Shown here in pieces: positions 1-8,658 of a DNA stretch of 64,000 bases (positions are counted from its first letter, which is position 1; every line of letters begins with the position of its first letter). Both the position numbers and the translations under genes were made by a program. The notes under the pieces were generated by a model. It did not search any database. It saw only the letters and a list, made by a program, of their open reading frames with translations, and was not told the DNA's origin. This stretch comes from Anaerocolumna xylanovorans DSM 12503 (GTDB lineage Bacteria > Bacillota > Clostridia > Lachnospirales > Lachnospiraceae): the NCBI RefSeq assembly GCF_900143645.1, contig NZ_FRFD01000012.1:62001-126000 (forward strand), written 5' to 3'.

Positions 1-25
1 AGTTGAAAGGAGCATGGTTATAAAA

Positions 26-1102
26 ATGGAAAATAAGAAAAAAGAGAAAGTCCTCTCCATTAAGGACCTGTCAATAACTTTTAAAACCTCTGCCGGCGAA
101 GTGAATGTCATAAGAGGCATGAATCTCTCCCTCTATAAAGGAGAAACCCTGGCTATTGTTGGTGAAAGCGGCAGCGGTAAATCCGTAACTGTAAAAGCCA
201 TTATGGGCATCTTAAGCAATAACGGCAGAATAGACAGCGGAAGCATCGAATTTACCTATCACAGGGGAGACAAAGAGATAAAGGAAGATTTATTAAAATT
301 CTCCAAAAAAGAAATACGGAGACGTATCAATGGAAAGCGTATCTCTATGGTATTTCAGGACCCTATGACCTCCTTAAACCCCACCATGACGGTTGGTGCG
401 CAGATTATGGAAGGTATGATTTACCACTATAAAACGCCTAAGAAGGAAGCTTACCAAAAGGCTGTATCCCTCTTAGAGTTAGTTGGCATTACCAATCCGG
501 AAAAGCGCATGAAGAATTATCCTCATCAGCTCTCCGGCGGTATGCGCCAGAGAGTTGTCATTGCAATTGCCCTGGCCTGTGACCCTGAGCTATTAATCTG
601 TGATGAGCCCACCACTGCGCTGGATGTTACTATTCAGTCCAAGATACTGGAATTAATTAAGGACATTCAGGAAAAGACAGGCATATCCGTTATTTATATC
701 ACTCATGACTTGGGCGTTGTTGCAAAGGTAGCAGACTATGTAGCCGTTATGTATGCCGGAAAGATTGTAGAAAAGGGTACTGTGGATGAGATTTTCTATG
801 ATCCGAAGCACCCTTATACCTGGGGACTTCTCTCTGCCATGCCGGACCTTAACTGTAATGATGACAAGCTCTATACCATACCAGGAAGTCCGCCAAACCT
901 CTTGCACCGGATTGAAGGAGACTCCTTTGCACCCAGAAATATCTATGCCCTTAATATCGACTTTCGCAAGGAGCCGCCGATGTTTCACATTACCGATACC
1001 CATTATGCCTCTACCTGGCTTCTTCATGAAAATGCTCCTAAGGTGGAGATGCCGGGAGAATTACGCCAAAGAATTGATTACATGCTAAAGGAGGCGAAAT
1101 AA
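26..1102 (+). CDS. oppD: Oligopeptide/dipeptide ABC transporter ATP-binding protein (OppD-like)
   Basis: Cytoplasmic ATPase that powers uptake of peptides through an Opp/Dpp-type importer. Walker A GESGSGKS lies near residues 46-53, the ABC signature LSGGMRQR in the middle, and Walker B LLICDEPTTALD follows. The C-terminal tail with the PGSPPNLL motif is the oligopeptide-transporter C-terminal domain. An ATG exists at 14, but the AAAGGAG at 6-12 almost touches it; the ATG at 26 has a long but possible spacing, so the start is uncertain by four codons. The permease and binding-protein genes presumably lie left of the window. oppF follows after one base, so the two form a heterodimeric ATPase pair from one operon. 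Confidence 0.93.
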   Translation: MENKKKEKVLSIKDLSITFKTSAGEVNVIRGMNLSLYKGETLAIVGESGSGKSVTVKAIMGILSNNGRIDSGSIEFTYHRGDKEIKEDLLKFSKKEIRRRINGKRISMVFQDPMTSLNPTMTVGAQIMEGMIYHYKTPKKEAYQKAVSLLELVGITNPEKRMKNYPHQLSGGMRQRVVIAIALACDPELLICDEPTTALDVTIQSKILELIKDIQEKTGISVIYITHDLGVVAKVADYVAVMYAGKIVEKGTVDEIFYDPKHPYTWGLLSAMPDLNCNDDKLYTIPGSPPNLLHRIEGDSFAPRNIYALNIDFRKEPPMFHITDTHYASTWLLHENAPKVEMPGELRQRIDYMLKEAK

Positions 1103-1103
1103 G

Positions 1104-2021
1104 ATGGCACAGCCCTTATTGGAAGTAAAAGATCTAAAGCAATATTTTAGAATAAACCGCCGCTTTATCATAAAGGCCGTGGACGGCGTCTCTTTTGTAC
1201 TCTATCCCGGTGAGACCTATGGCCTGGTAGGAGAATCCGGAAGCGGAAAATCCACCATCGGCCGTTCCATCATAAGACTTTATGAACCGACAGAAGGTGA
1301 TATCCTCTTTCAGGGTGTGAATATATCCGGGAAGCTTTCCGCCAAGGATACCACCCATCTAAGGACCAAGATGCAGATGATATTCCAGGACCCCATGGCA
1401 TGCTTAAATCCCCGCAAGAAGGTCATAGATATCATTGCACAGGGACTTGATATCCACCATATGTATGCCTCACAGCAAGAGAGAAAGGAAAAGGTCTACC
1501 GCATACTTGATATGGTTGGTCTTTCAAGAGAACATGCCAACCGCTACCCCCACCAGTTTTCCGGCGGACAAAGGCAGCGTATCGGTATCGCCAGAGCCCT
1601 GATTATGAATCCTGACCTGATTATTGCAGACGAAGCCATCAGCGCTCTTGATGTATCCATACAGGCACAGGTTATTAATCTTATGAAAGATATTCAGCAG
1701 GAAACCGGAACTGCTTATCTTTTCATCGCCCATGATTTATCGATGGTAAAGTATATTTCAGACCGCATTGGTGTTTTGCATCTGGGACATATGGTTGAGA
1801 CCGGAACCAAGGATGAGATATTTCAAAACCCTATTCATCCTTATACCAAATCCCTGCTCTCTGCCATCCCGCAGGCCAATCCTAAGATAGAAAAGAAACG
1901 GATTGCCATGTCCTACGATTATGGCACCAGCGGAATCGATTATACAAAAGGAGTGCAGCAGCATATCGGCGGACAGCATTATGTACTGGCTACCGAAACA
2001 GAGCTAAAAGCCTGGACATAA
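1104..2021 (+). CDS. oppF: Oligopeptide/dipeptide ABC transporter ATP-binding protein (OppF-like)
   Basis: Second ATPase of the peptide importer. Walker A GESGSGKS is at residues 43-50, the signature FSGGQRQR near 152, and Walker B LIIADEAISALD near 170, with Ala where Pro is usual (DEP). The C-terminal region after the ABC core is shorter than in many OppF proteins (305 residues in total). The ribosome binding site AAAGGAGG is inside the 3' end of oppD, one base before which oppD stops, so translation is probably coupled. A strong terminator follows at 2051, ending the operon. Confidence 0.93.
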   Translation: MAQPLLEVKDLKQYFRINRRFIIKAVDGVSFVLYPGETYGLVGESGSGKSTIGRSIIRLYEPTEGDILFQGVNISGKLSAKDTTHLRTKMQMIFQDPMACLNPRKKVIDIIAQGLDIHHMYASQQERKEKVYRILDMVGLSREHANRYPHQFSGGQRQRIGIARALIMNPDLIIADEAISALDVSIQAQVINLMKDIQQETGTAYLFIAHDLSMVKYISDRIGVLHLGHMVETGTKDEIFQNPIHPYTKSLLSAIPQANPKIEKKRIAMSYDYGTSGIDYTKGVQQHIGGQHYVLATETELKAWT

Positions 2022-2050
2022 AGGCTGTGGCTAAAAAGGCTGTGAAATAG

Positions 2051-2110
2051 AAATGAGTGTAAGCAGTAACAAAGGAGATATTCCTTTTGTCAGGCTTACA
2101 CTCATTTTTA
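2051..2110 (+). terminator. Rho-independent terminator of the opp operon
   Basis: A 14-bp perfect stem pairs 2051-2064 with 2094-2107 (AAATGAGTGTAAGC and its complement). Inside is a second inverted AAAGGA/TCCTTT pair, and the 3' side ends in a short T run. It lies 30 bases after oppF. Confidence 0.85.
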
Positions 2111-2281
2111 TTTCACACTAACACCCATGCATTTCGCAAGTTTACTTGCGAAACTGCCTAAATCAAAAGTGAAAAATGCTTTCTATTTTTCACACTAGCT
2201 CCCATGGCATAAATCATCTGCTTGCAGATGATTTACTGCCTCAAATCAGGGTGTGAATTATGCTTTTAATAATTCACACTA
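2111..2281 (-). repeat. Two tandem units of the dispersed two-hairpin repeat (family A)
   Basis: Read on the minus strand, TAGTGTGAA occurs at 2281-2273, 2197 and 2120, giving two units of about 84 and 77 bp. Each unit holds a first hairpin (TGAAAAAT..ATTTTTCA or TGAATTAT..ATAATTCA), then GGCAGT, then a second hairpin of variable sequence, then ATGC..GGG. The second hairpins differ completely in sequence (AAATCATCTGC/GCAGATGATTT and TTTCGCAAG/CTTGCGAAA) but both remain paired. The TAG at 2281-2279 is also the stop codon of the neighbouring gene. Confidence 0.8.
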
Positions 2282-4366
2282 CTCTTCACCGCCGCAACAG
2301 CCTCCGGAGGAAGAACCGGCAGAGGGTGTGTAATTTCCCACTTCACTTTTGATTTCATCCAGGTTGACATTCTTAACATCATCCACTACCTTTACATAAC
2401 CGTGAAGCATATTCATACTGCACTGAAAAGTGTAATCCGCTGTGGTAGGAAGCCAGGGAGTTTCTGTCTCCTTTGTTAAGTCAATCTGCCCCTGATATTC
2501 CGGAAATACCACAGTACTGTTGCAGCTGTTTAAATCCTTGCCTTCAAACTTAATCCTGGCATCCACACCCTTTTGCAGTACAATGACGGCTGGTGTGTAT
2601 CCGTTGCCATCTACTGTAACAGTTACTTCCTGCTTTCCATCCTTTACTTCGGCAACCGTTATATTATCAGTAGGAATCTTGCCGTTCTCAAAACCTTTTG
2701 GCGTCGTACCGCAGCAGCCGCCGGATGTACTGCTATCCTCCAGCAGATTTTGGCTCTTTGATATAACCGTATCTTTACCAGATTCGGTATTGATATTATC
2801 TACCACCTCTATGCTGCTTCGTATCATTCCCATCCAGCAGGAATAAGGAATTGTACCTGTCTCGTCAGGGGTAAATTCAATGATATTGTCCCCTTCCTTT
2901 AAGGCCGCCTGTATGTTATATTTTGGTATGATAATTGTATCATTGCAGCCATTGAGGTCCTTCTTTTCAGCCTTTATGATCCATTTAACAGGAACACCTT
3001 TTTGCACTACGATAGGCTCATAGCTTCCTGACTGCAGTTTCGTTGTAACAACCTGGACATTTTCTTCTACTTTTGCTGTATTTCCCGCTTCTGCTGTAAT
3101 GGAGGCATGGACAAGGTCAATGCCGGATAAGCTTAAACCTCTGTTTAGCATAATAACTCCAAGGGCCATGACCAGCGCAGCGCTTATCTTCATCATCTTC
3201 TTCGTATATTTACTGCTTAACAGCCCTGCTACGGCACTAAAGCCAAACATCAGAGGAACGGTACCAAGACTGAATAGGAGCATGGACAGGGCCCCTCCTA
3301 TAAAGCTCCCTGTTCCAAGGGCATACAGCTGCATGGACTGAAGAGGTCCGCAGGGCATTAATCCGTTTAAAAGTCCGATATAAAAAGGTCCTTTCATTCT
3401 TCCTGACGCCGCCAGTTTCTTTCGGAATATCTTTGGCATGCGGGGCATGATTTTTCTTAAAGCCGGAAAAATGTTCAGCATATTCAGCCCCATAACTACC
3501 ATGAAGATACCGGAGATTACTGCTACTGCTCCTCTCGCCGTACCCGACAGGCTTATAACAGAACCAAAAGCCCCCACGATACCTCCAATAACCGTATAAG
3601 ATACTACCCTGCCGGCATTATATAAAAGTCCCGGCTTATATTTTGATATTCCGCTTCCCGCTGTCTCCCTGGCATTAGCAGGCACACACTGGGATAGATT
3701 GATTCCTCCGCACATGGCAATACAGTGGACCGATGTAAGAATACCCACTAAAAACAATATTCCATAGCTCATATTCTGATTTATCTGAGGCACAAACTGA
3801 AAGACACCGGTATTTTTCTGTATCAAATAAACTGCAAGCAGTATAATTCCGATTCCAAGTATTTGGTTTAAGCCTTCCGCACCCTTACCTGTTTTTCTGT
3901 CCTTTTCTCTGCCAATGCCATAATCCAGTTTTTCAATTTCCTTTTCTATCTGCCCCTGGCTTATCACCTGGGAGTTGTAGGAAATAACTGCATTTGCATT
4001 CTTATAGCTGACCTTTGCTTTCTCCACTCCTTTTAGCTCATTCAGTCTTTTTTCAATTTTAGCTTCACAGGATACGCAGGACATTCCTTTAATGGAAAGG
4101 ACCAGACCGGTCAGGGTACTGTTAAAAACCCTGCTTCCCGCAGGCTTGTTTAAAACCCGGTAACCTAAGCTTTCCACTGCATCCGCTAACTCTTCCAGGC
4201 TTACTTCTTCTTTTTCATATGTCAGATAAATATTGGCGCTTTGCAGGACTGCTTTTACCTGCAGAACTCCTTTACAGGCTCTAAGTACTTCTTCTATCTT
4301 TTCCGCACTTATCTCATCCTTAAGGCCTTCGACCATAAGAACCCCATGAATCTTAGTATTCTCCAT
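2279..4366 (-). CDS. HMA / TauE-SafE-like (DsbD_2-type) / cupredoxin fusion membrane protein
   Basis: Probably a copper-handling membrane protein. Order in a 695-residue protein: a degenerate HMA-like domain without CxxC (about 1-75), a full HMA domain with metal site GMSCVSC (about 88-150), about six membrane segments resembling the UreH/DsbD_2 group of TauE/SafE-like proteins (165-430), then two cupredoxin-like domains (445-545 and 585-680). Each cupredoxin-like domain has a Cys-Asn motif (NGCN, NSCN) and a late Cys/Met cluster (SCWMGM; QCSMNM). GGCC motifs occur in the linker and at the C-terminus. The start at 4366 is chosen over a GTG at 4390 because AGGAGG precedes it at ideal distance. 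It is downstream of, but not obviously part of, the sugar operon. Ligand and direction of transport are inferred only. Confidence 0.82.
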   Translation of the reverse strand: MENTKIHGVLMVEGLKDEISAEKIEEVLRACKGVLQVKAVLQSANIYLTYEKEEVSLEELADAVESLGYRVLNKPAGSRVFNSTLTGLVLSIKGMSCVSCEAKIEKRLNELKGVEKAKVSYKNANAVISYNSQVISQGQIEKEIEKLDYGIGREKDRKTGKGAEGLNQILGIGIILLAVYLIQKNTGVFQFVPQINQNMSYGILFLVGILTSVHCIAMCGGINLSQCVPANARETAGSGISKYKPGLLYNAGRVVSYTVIGGIVGAFGSVISLSGTARGAVAVISGIFMVVMGLNMLNIFPALRKIMPRMPKIFRKKLAASGRMKGPFYIGLLNGLMPCGPLQSMQLYALGTGSFIGGALSMLLFSLGTVPLMFGFSAVAGLLSSKYTKKMMKISAALVMALGVIMLNRGLSLSGIDLVHASITAEAGNTAKVEENVQVVTTKLQSGSYEPIVVQKGVPVKWIIKAEKKDLNGCNDTIIIPKYNIQAALKEGDNIIEFTPDETGTIPYSCWMGMIRSSIEVVDNINTESGKDTVISKSQNLLEDSSTSGGCCGTTPKGFENGKIPTDNITVAEVKDGKQEVTVTVDGNGYTPAVIVLQKGVDARIKFEGKDLNSCNSTVVFPEYQGQIDLTKETETPWLPTTADYTFQCSMNMLHGYVKVVDDVKNVNLDEIKSEVGNYTPSAGSSSGGCCGGEE

Positions 4367-4491
4367 ACCCTTCCTCCTGTACTTGCTCACTCAAAAATAT
4401 AATCTTATTGTAGCTGTCCGATATGGAGATACTATGGAGATTTTTCTAAAAATAACTTGTATTTTTTTACAGGATATAAATTTTGAACTTT

Positions 4492-7092
4492 TTAGTCTTC
4501 TATTAAAATGATAACCGTTTCTTTTAAGTCTTTTTTATCCATCCACAATTTATCAATTTTCATATCTTCATCCCATATAGAAGGATATACCTCCTGATTT
4601 ACAAAGAAAGTACGCTTTTTGCTGTTCTTCTTGCAATAGTGTATCTGCAGCAGGCTATTTTGGTATTTCAGGCTGAACTGATAGTTTTCAAAAGGAATCC
4701 AGGCTGCAGGCTGCAGAAAGAATCCGCCGTATTCCGCCTGAAAGCCGAAGACAAAGCGCAGAAGAATCTTTAATACTACATTGGAACTTCCCGTCTGCCA
4801 GTCCTGCATGGATTCCCCGTCAATATTTAAGAAAAGATTATCACCATAGGAATTTGGCATTACATAAGGGGAGCAGGATATATGTTCATGGGTAAAGGGC
4901 AGAATCTTCCTTAATTGTTCCCAGGCTTTTTCCGGTTCCCCCATCATAAATAATGCCATAATTCCAAAGGCAGTGGCGTGAATATAAGCAGCACCGTTCT
5001 CTGCTGTACCTGGAGGCAATTTATAAATCCGTCCGACTCCCGGAGTATCCGGCTTAAAATACGGCTCAAAGGTTTTAAGTCCAAATCGGGAATCCAAATG
5101 TGCAAAGGCCTCCAATATCATTTCTTTTCTTTCTCTATCCTTTTTGTACAGGCCGCTTATTACCCAGAAAGCATTGGAGGTAATCCCATAACGGGAAACC
5201 AAATCGGGATCCTGATAGCTTCCTACATAATAGGCCTGCCTGTCGCCCCAGCCGTGTACAATCCGCTTCTCTCCCTCTTCATTCTCTATTACTGCATGTC
5301 TTTTAAGGCCCTTTTCTATTTCCTCCGATACCTTTTGATAGCTTTTAATTATTTCCTCATAGCCACCCAGAAGTTGCAGCAGCTCCTCCATATCATAAAG
5401 ATTCTGATATACCTGAAGAGTTACCATAACCGATACCCCGTTGCCAAACTCCCCTGTACCGTCCATGCTCACTCCCAATCCGTCAAGGGCATCGTTCCAA
5501 TCCCCGTAAAGTGCCCTGATACAGCCCGTCACCGGGTCCTGATTCTGTATGAGATAATCCATAATACAAAGCATATGGGCCAGGACACTGTCCGTCTTAG
5601 CGCTTAATCTTACACTTCTTCTTTTCTCATCCACAATCTCATAATAGCCGCAGGATTCTTCTAATATTTCAAAATCTCCGGTGAATTTCAGATAGGCCGT
5701 CAACGTATTGATGACCCATACCCCCTGGTCGATAAATTCTCTTAAATCCATTACCGGTGCCGCATCCTTGCTAACCGGAAGGGCATACTGCCTTGGGCAT
5801 CTTCCATTTGGCGCAATAAAGCCTAAGGCTTCCAGCATTTTAGCTCTTGCTGCTTCCGGGTTATAATACAGCATCCCTTCTATTGCCTGAAACACATCCC
5901 TTATACCAATCAGGGAACTCTCTGCCAGCTGGACATATCCTTTAATCAAAGAGCAGAAGGTAACCTGGTACTTTAGATAGGTAAAAAAATGTGTGAACAC
6001 CCTGTTATCAAAACCTTTTACGGCAGAAGTTCCGAATTCAGCCAATAATCTTTTATCTTCCTCCTTCTCTTCCCTGTTCTTAGCCTGGACCAGTTCATCA
6101 GTCTGACAGGGATTCTGCTTTTGTAATAATAACTCGAGATCTTTCGAACTATCCGAATGGATGCAATAGCGGAAGGTAAGCTCCAAACGTACGGACTGGC
6201 GGGCAGGAACAGAAAAATATAGCAGTTCTCCTGCAATGGCAGTATCATTAAATGCCGTAGTATGGACTGCCTTTCCAAACCCTCCTCTCTTTAGAGCTTC
6301 CCCAATATGTAGACTGCTGTAAATTCCGCCCACATACTGGTATCTGGATGTTGTGGCCTCCTGCTTTTGTAAACGGCACCCCTCTGTCAGGATTACCTTC
6401 TGTTCAAGGACACCATAATTGGTAACGGATTTCGTGCGGGATAAATCTTCATTGACAGAAAAGATAAACCGTCCGGAGTCATCGGTCCCGCCTTTTTTGA
6501 ACTCCCCCTTTCGAAACCATCTGTGCTCTGAATTCTCAAAGATACTATTGCTTAAAAATGGGTTAACATAAGGCGATAAATAGAATTCCTGCTCTTTGTC
6601 TCCAAAGTTTTGCATTAAAACCGTAAAGTACATTCCTTTCTTTTCATCTGCCAGCACACGAATAGCAAACCTCATCTGTCTGACTTGTGTGATATAGTTA
6701 GTACAGGTCCTGTTAAAGACCGTATACCGTATAACTTCCGGGAACTTTGTTTCCGGAAGCCTTGGTACTGCCAGCAAAGAAAGGACCTCATAGTTATCTT
6801 CTCCCTTCCATCCTGCAAAGAAAGCAATCTTTGGTTCCTGCCCCTCATTTGCCCGTATGAAGGGAGAAAACAGTCCATCGTTTGCATGCATATACCCGGA
6901 AGCATAGGTCCAGAAATTAAATCCTTTTGTGCCGTAGGGAAAGCGGTTATCTCCGTCCTTTCTCGGAAAGCACAATATGCTCCCGTCACTAAGAAAATAC
7001 GTATTTCCCGGCATCGCACAGATTTCTTCACTTTTCTCCTGTATCAGCTGCAATTGTTTTGCGTAGAAATCAATCTCTTCCTCCATCCTCAT
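4492..7092 (-). CDS. GH94-type (GH36-like) disaccharide/oligosaccharide phosphorylase
   Basis: Cytoplasmic inverting phosphorylase, expected to cleave a beta-glucoside with phosphate and release alpha-Glc1P. Its 866 residues show the family N-terminal beta-sandwich (YASGYMHANDGLFSPF near residue 65), a helical linker and an (alpha/alpha)6 barrel. GDWNDALDG near residue 530 carries the Asp that acts as general acid in GH94. The match to cellobiose, laminaribiose or other GH94 specificities cannot be settled by eye. Start is the ATG after GGGAGG at nine bases. The phosphohexomutase gene ends 18 bases upstream in the same direction, which fits a Glc1P to Glc6P pathway. Confidence 0.85.
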   Translation of the reverse strand: MRMEEEIDFYAKQLQLIQEKSEEICAMPGNTYFLSDGSILCFPRKDGDNRFPYGTKGFNFWTYASGYMHANDGLFSPFIRANEGQEPKIAFFAGWKGEDNYEVLSLLAVPRLPETKFPEVIRYTVFNRTCTNYITQVRQMRFAIRVLADEKKGMYFTVLMQNFGDKEQEFYLSPYVNPFLSNSIFENSEHRWFRKGEFKKGGTDDSGRFIFSVNEDLSRTKSVTNYGVLEQKVILTEGCRLQKQEATTSRYQYVGGIYSSLHIGEALKRGGFGKAVHTTAFNDTAIAGELLYFSVPARQSVRLELTFRYCIHSDSSKDLELLLQKQNPCQTDELVQAKNREEKEEDKRLLAEFGTSAVKGFDNRVFTHFFTYLKYQVTFCSLIKGYVQLAESSLIGIRDVFQAIEGMLYYNPEAARAKMLEALGFIAPNGRCPRQYALPVSKDAAPVMDLREFIDQGVWVINTLTAYLKFTGDFEILEESCGYYEIVDEKRRSVRLSAKTDSVLAHMLCIMDYLIQNQDPVTGCIRALYGDWNDALDGLGVSMDGTGEFGNGVSVMVTLQVYQNLYDMEELLQLLGGYEEIIKSYQKVSEEIEKGLKRHAVIENEEGEKRIVHGWGDRQAYYVGSYQDPDLVSRYGITSNAFWVISGLYKKDRERKEMILEAFAHLDSRFGLKTFEPYFKPDTPGVGRIYKLPPGTAENGAAYIHATAFGIMALFMMGEPEKAWEQLRKILPFTHEHISCSPYVMPNSYGDNLFLNIDGESMQDWQTGSSNVVLKILLRFVFGFQAEYGGFFLQPAAWIPFENYQFSLKYQNSLLQIHYCKKNSKKRTFFVNQEVYPSIWDEDMKIDKLWMDKKDLKETVIILIED

Positions 7093-7110
7093 ATATAGCG
7101 GCCTCCCTTC

Positions 7111-8550
7111 CTAGGCTGTGGCTTTTATCTGATTCAACTGTAAAAATTCTTCCATCTGTTTTACTGCTTCATATGCCTCTTCCTTTGACTCCATTTCGGA
7201 AAATATGCGAAGCACCGGTTCCGTACCGGAAAAACGCACAATAATCCACCCGTCATTTTCAAAATATATTTTTACCCCATCCAGATAGCTGATATGTTTT
7301 ACCGGTTCAGAATAAGCTGGAAGTTTCTTTTCTTCAAACAAAAGACGGTACAGTTCTTTTTTTCTTTTCTCCGAAAAAGAATAATCCCGCTCCTCTGACC
7401 AAAGTCTTCCGTAGCGCTCATGAATCTCCTCTAACAGTCCGGATATATTTTTCCCCGCCACACTGATCAGCTCTGCCATTAAGGCAGCTGCAAAGATCCC
7501 GTCTTTACCGCGGATACGGCCGTTTATAGTCAGTCCGCCGCTGCTCTCTCCGCCAATGATTGCCTGATGCTCTTCCATAGCACTGCTGATATGCTTAAAT
7601 CCAACCGGAACCTCATAGCATACTTGCCCGTGATCTATTGCAATACGGTCAAGCAGATGGGTCGTAGCGATATTTCTTACAACGCTGCCCCTTAGCTTCT
7701 TATATTCCAGCAGATAGTAATACAAAAGCACCAGAATATCGTTGGGATGGATGAAATTTCCCTTTTCATCAACGATACCGAGCCTGTCTGCATCTCCGTC
7801 GGTTGCAACTCCCAGGTCATAATTTCTCTCCACTACCATATCCTTTAACTTATTTAGGGTATTGGCAGAGGGGGATGGCAATCTGCCTCCGAATAATGGG
7901 TCATGCCGGTCATTAATAACGTCAACCTGGCATCTTGCGGATACCAGCACAGCCGCAAGGCAGGTTCTGGAAACACCATACATGGGATCAATTAATATTT
8001 TCAAACGCCTTTCCTTAATTTTTTCCAGCTCAATGCTGCTTAAAATATTATCTATATAGCTGTTAAAAGGATCTGTTATCTGAATCCTGCCAAGCCTTAG
8101 AGCTTCATCATATTCCATCCTTTTGATATCTTTTTGCTTTAAGCGGTTCCAATTCACCTCTACCTGGTCTGTTATATCCTGGGTAGCATCCTTTCCTCCA
8201 TCCACAAATAATTTTACGCCATTATAGTCTGAAGAATTATGGCTTGCCGTAACGGCTATCCCATACTCCAGCCCACTGCTTAAGATGGTATACATAATCA
8301 AAGGGGTAGGTGCCACTTCTTTGATAAAATAGACTGTTAATCCATTTGCCGCCATAACTTCACTCATCCATACTGCTGCTTTTTGTGATAGAAAGCGCCT
8401 GTCGTAACCGATAACAAATCCTAATGCTTCTCTCTGGTCTGCCTGATTCTTTATGTAATCTGCAATAGCCTGCGCAAGTGATGAGATGTTATCCCTTGTA
8501 AATTCGTCTCCTATAATTGCTCTCCATCCGCCTGTACCAAAACTTAACAT
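7111..8550 (-). CDS. Phosphoglucomutase/phosphomannomutase family protein
   Basis: Alpha-D-phosphohexomutase of 479 residues that would turn Glc1P from the adjacent phosphorylase into Glc6P. It starts FGTGGWRAIIGDEF. The phosphoserine loop is TASHNSSDYNG (usual TASHNP), the Mg loop DGDADRLG, the sugar loop GGESSGG and the phosphate loop RFSGTEP, so all four active-site loops are present. An upstream start at 8631 exists but would translate through a long hairpin; the ATG at 8550 follows AGGAAAGG and begins right at the conserved domain, so it is preferred. It is part of the sugar operon. Confidence 0.92.
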   Translation of the reverse strand: MLSFGTGGWRAIIGDEFTRDNISSLAQAIADYIKNQADQREALGFVIGYDRRFLSQKAAVWMSEVMAANGLTVYFIKEVAPTPLIMYTILSSGLEYGIAVTASHNSSDYNGVKLFVDGGKDATQDITDQVEVNWNRLKQKDIKRMEYDEALRLGRIQITDPFNSYIDNILSSIELEKIKERRLKILIDPMYGVSRTCLAAVLVSARCQVDVINDRHDPLFGGRLPSPSANTLNKLKDMVVERNYDLGVATDGDADRLGIVDEKGNFIHPNDILVLLYYYLLEYKKLRGSVVRNIATTHLLDRIAIDHGQVCYEVPVGFKHISSAMEEHQAIIGGESSGGLTINGRIRGKDGIFAAALMAELISVAGKNISGLLEEIHERYGRLWSEERDYSFSEKRKKELYRLLFEEKKLPAYSEPVKHISYLDGVKIYFENDGWIIVRFSGTEPVLRIFSEMESKEEAYEAVKQMEEFLQLNQIKATA

Positions 8551-8609
8551 TTCATTTTCCTTTCCTGTCCGTCCTGTGTTTTCTTTACATTTTCTCCGCA
8601 TACTTACAG

Positions 8610-8645
8610 GGAGCTGTTGCAGATTACTCAAAATGCAACAGCTCC
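8610..8645 (-). other. 12-bp stem hairpin between binding-protein and mutase genes
   Basis: 8610-8621 pairs perfectly with 8634-8645 (GGAGCTGTTGCA and complement) around a 12-base loop. On the minus strand no T run follows, so it is more likely an mRNA processing or stabilising element, or a leaky terminator that lowers enzyme expression relative to the abundant lipoprotein. Confidence 0.6.
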
Positions 8646-8658
8646 GATATTTATCTTT

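Noticed and set aside
653..1027. 124-codon minus-strand open frame inside oppD
   Set aside because: Shadow of a well-supported ABC ATPase gene with no translation signal.
2111..2281. Terminator of the HMA/TauE-like gene
   Set aside because: The hairpins match the dispersed repeat family and lack a proper T tract, so they are called repeats; some transcription end effect cannot be excluded.
4978..5607. 209-codon plus-strand open frame
   Set aside because: Antisense to the GH94 gene, no ribosome binding site, and no recognisable protein pattern.
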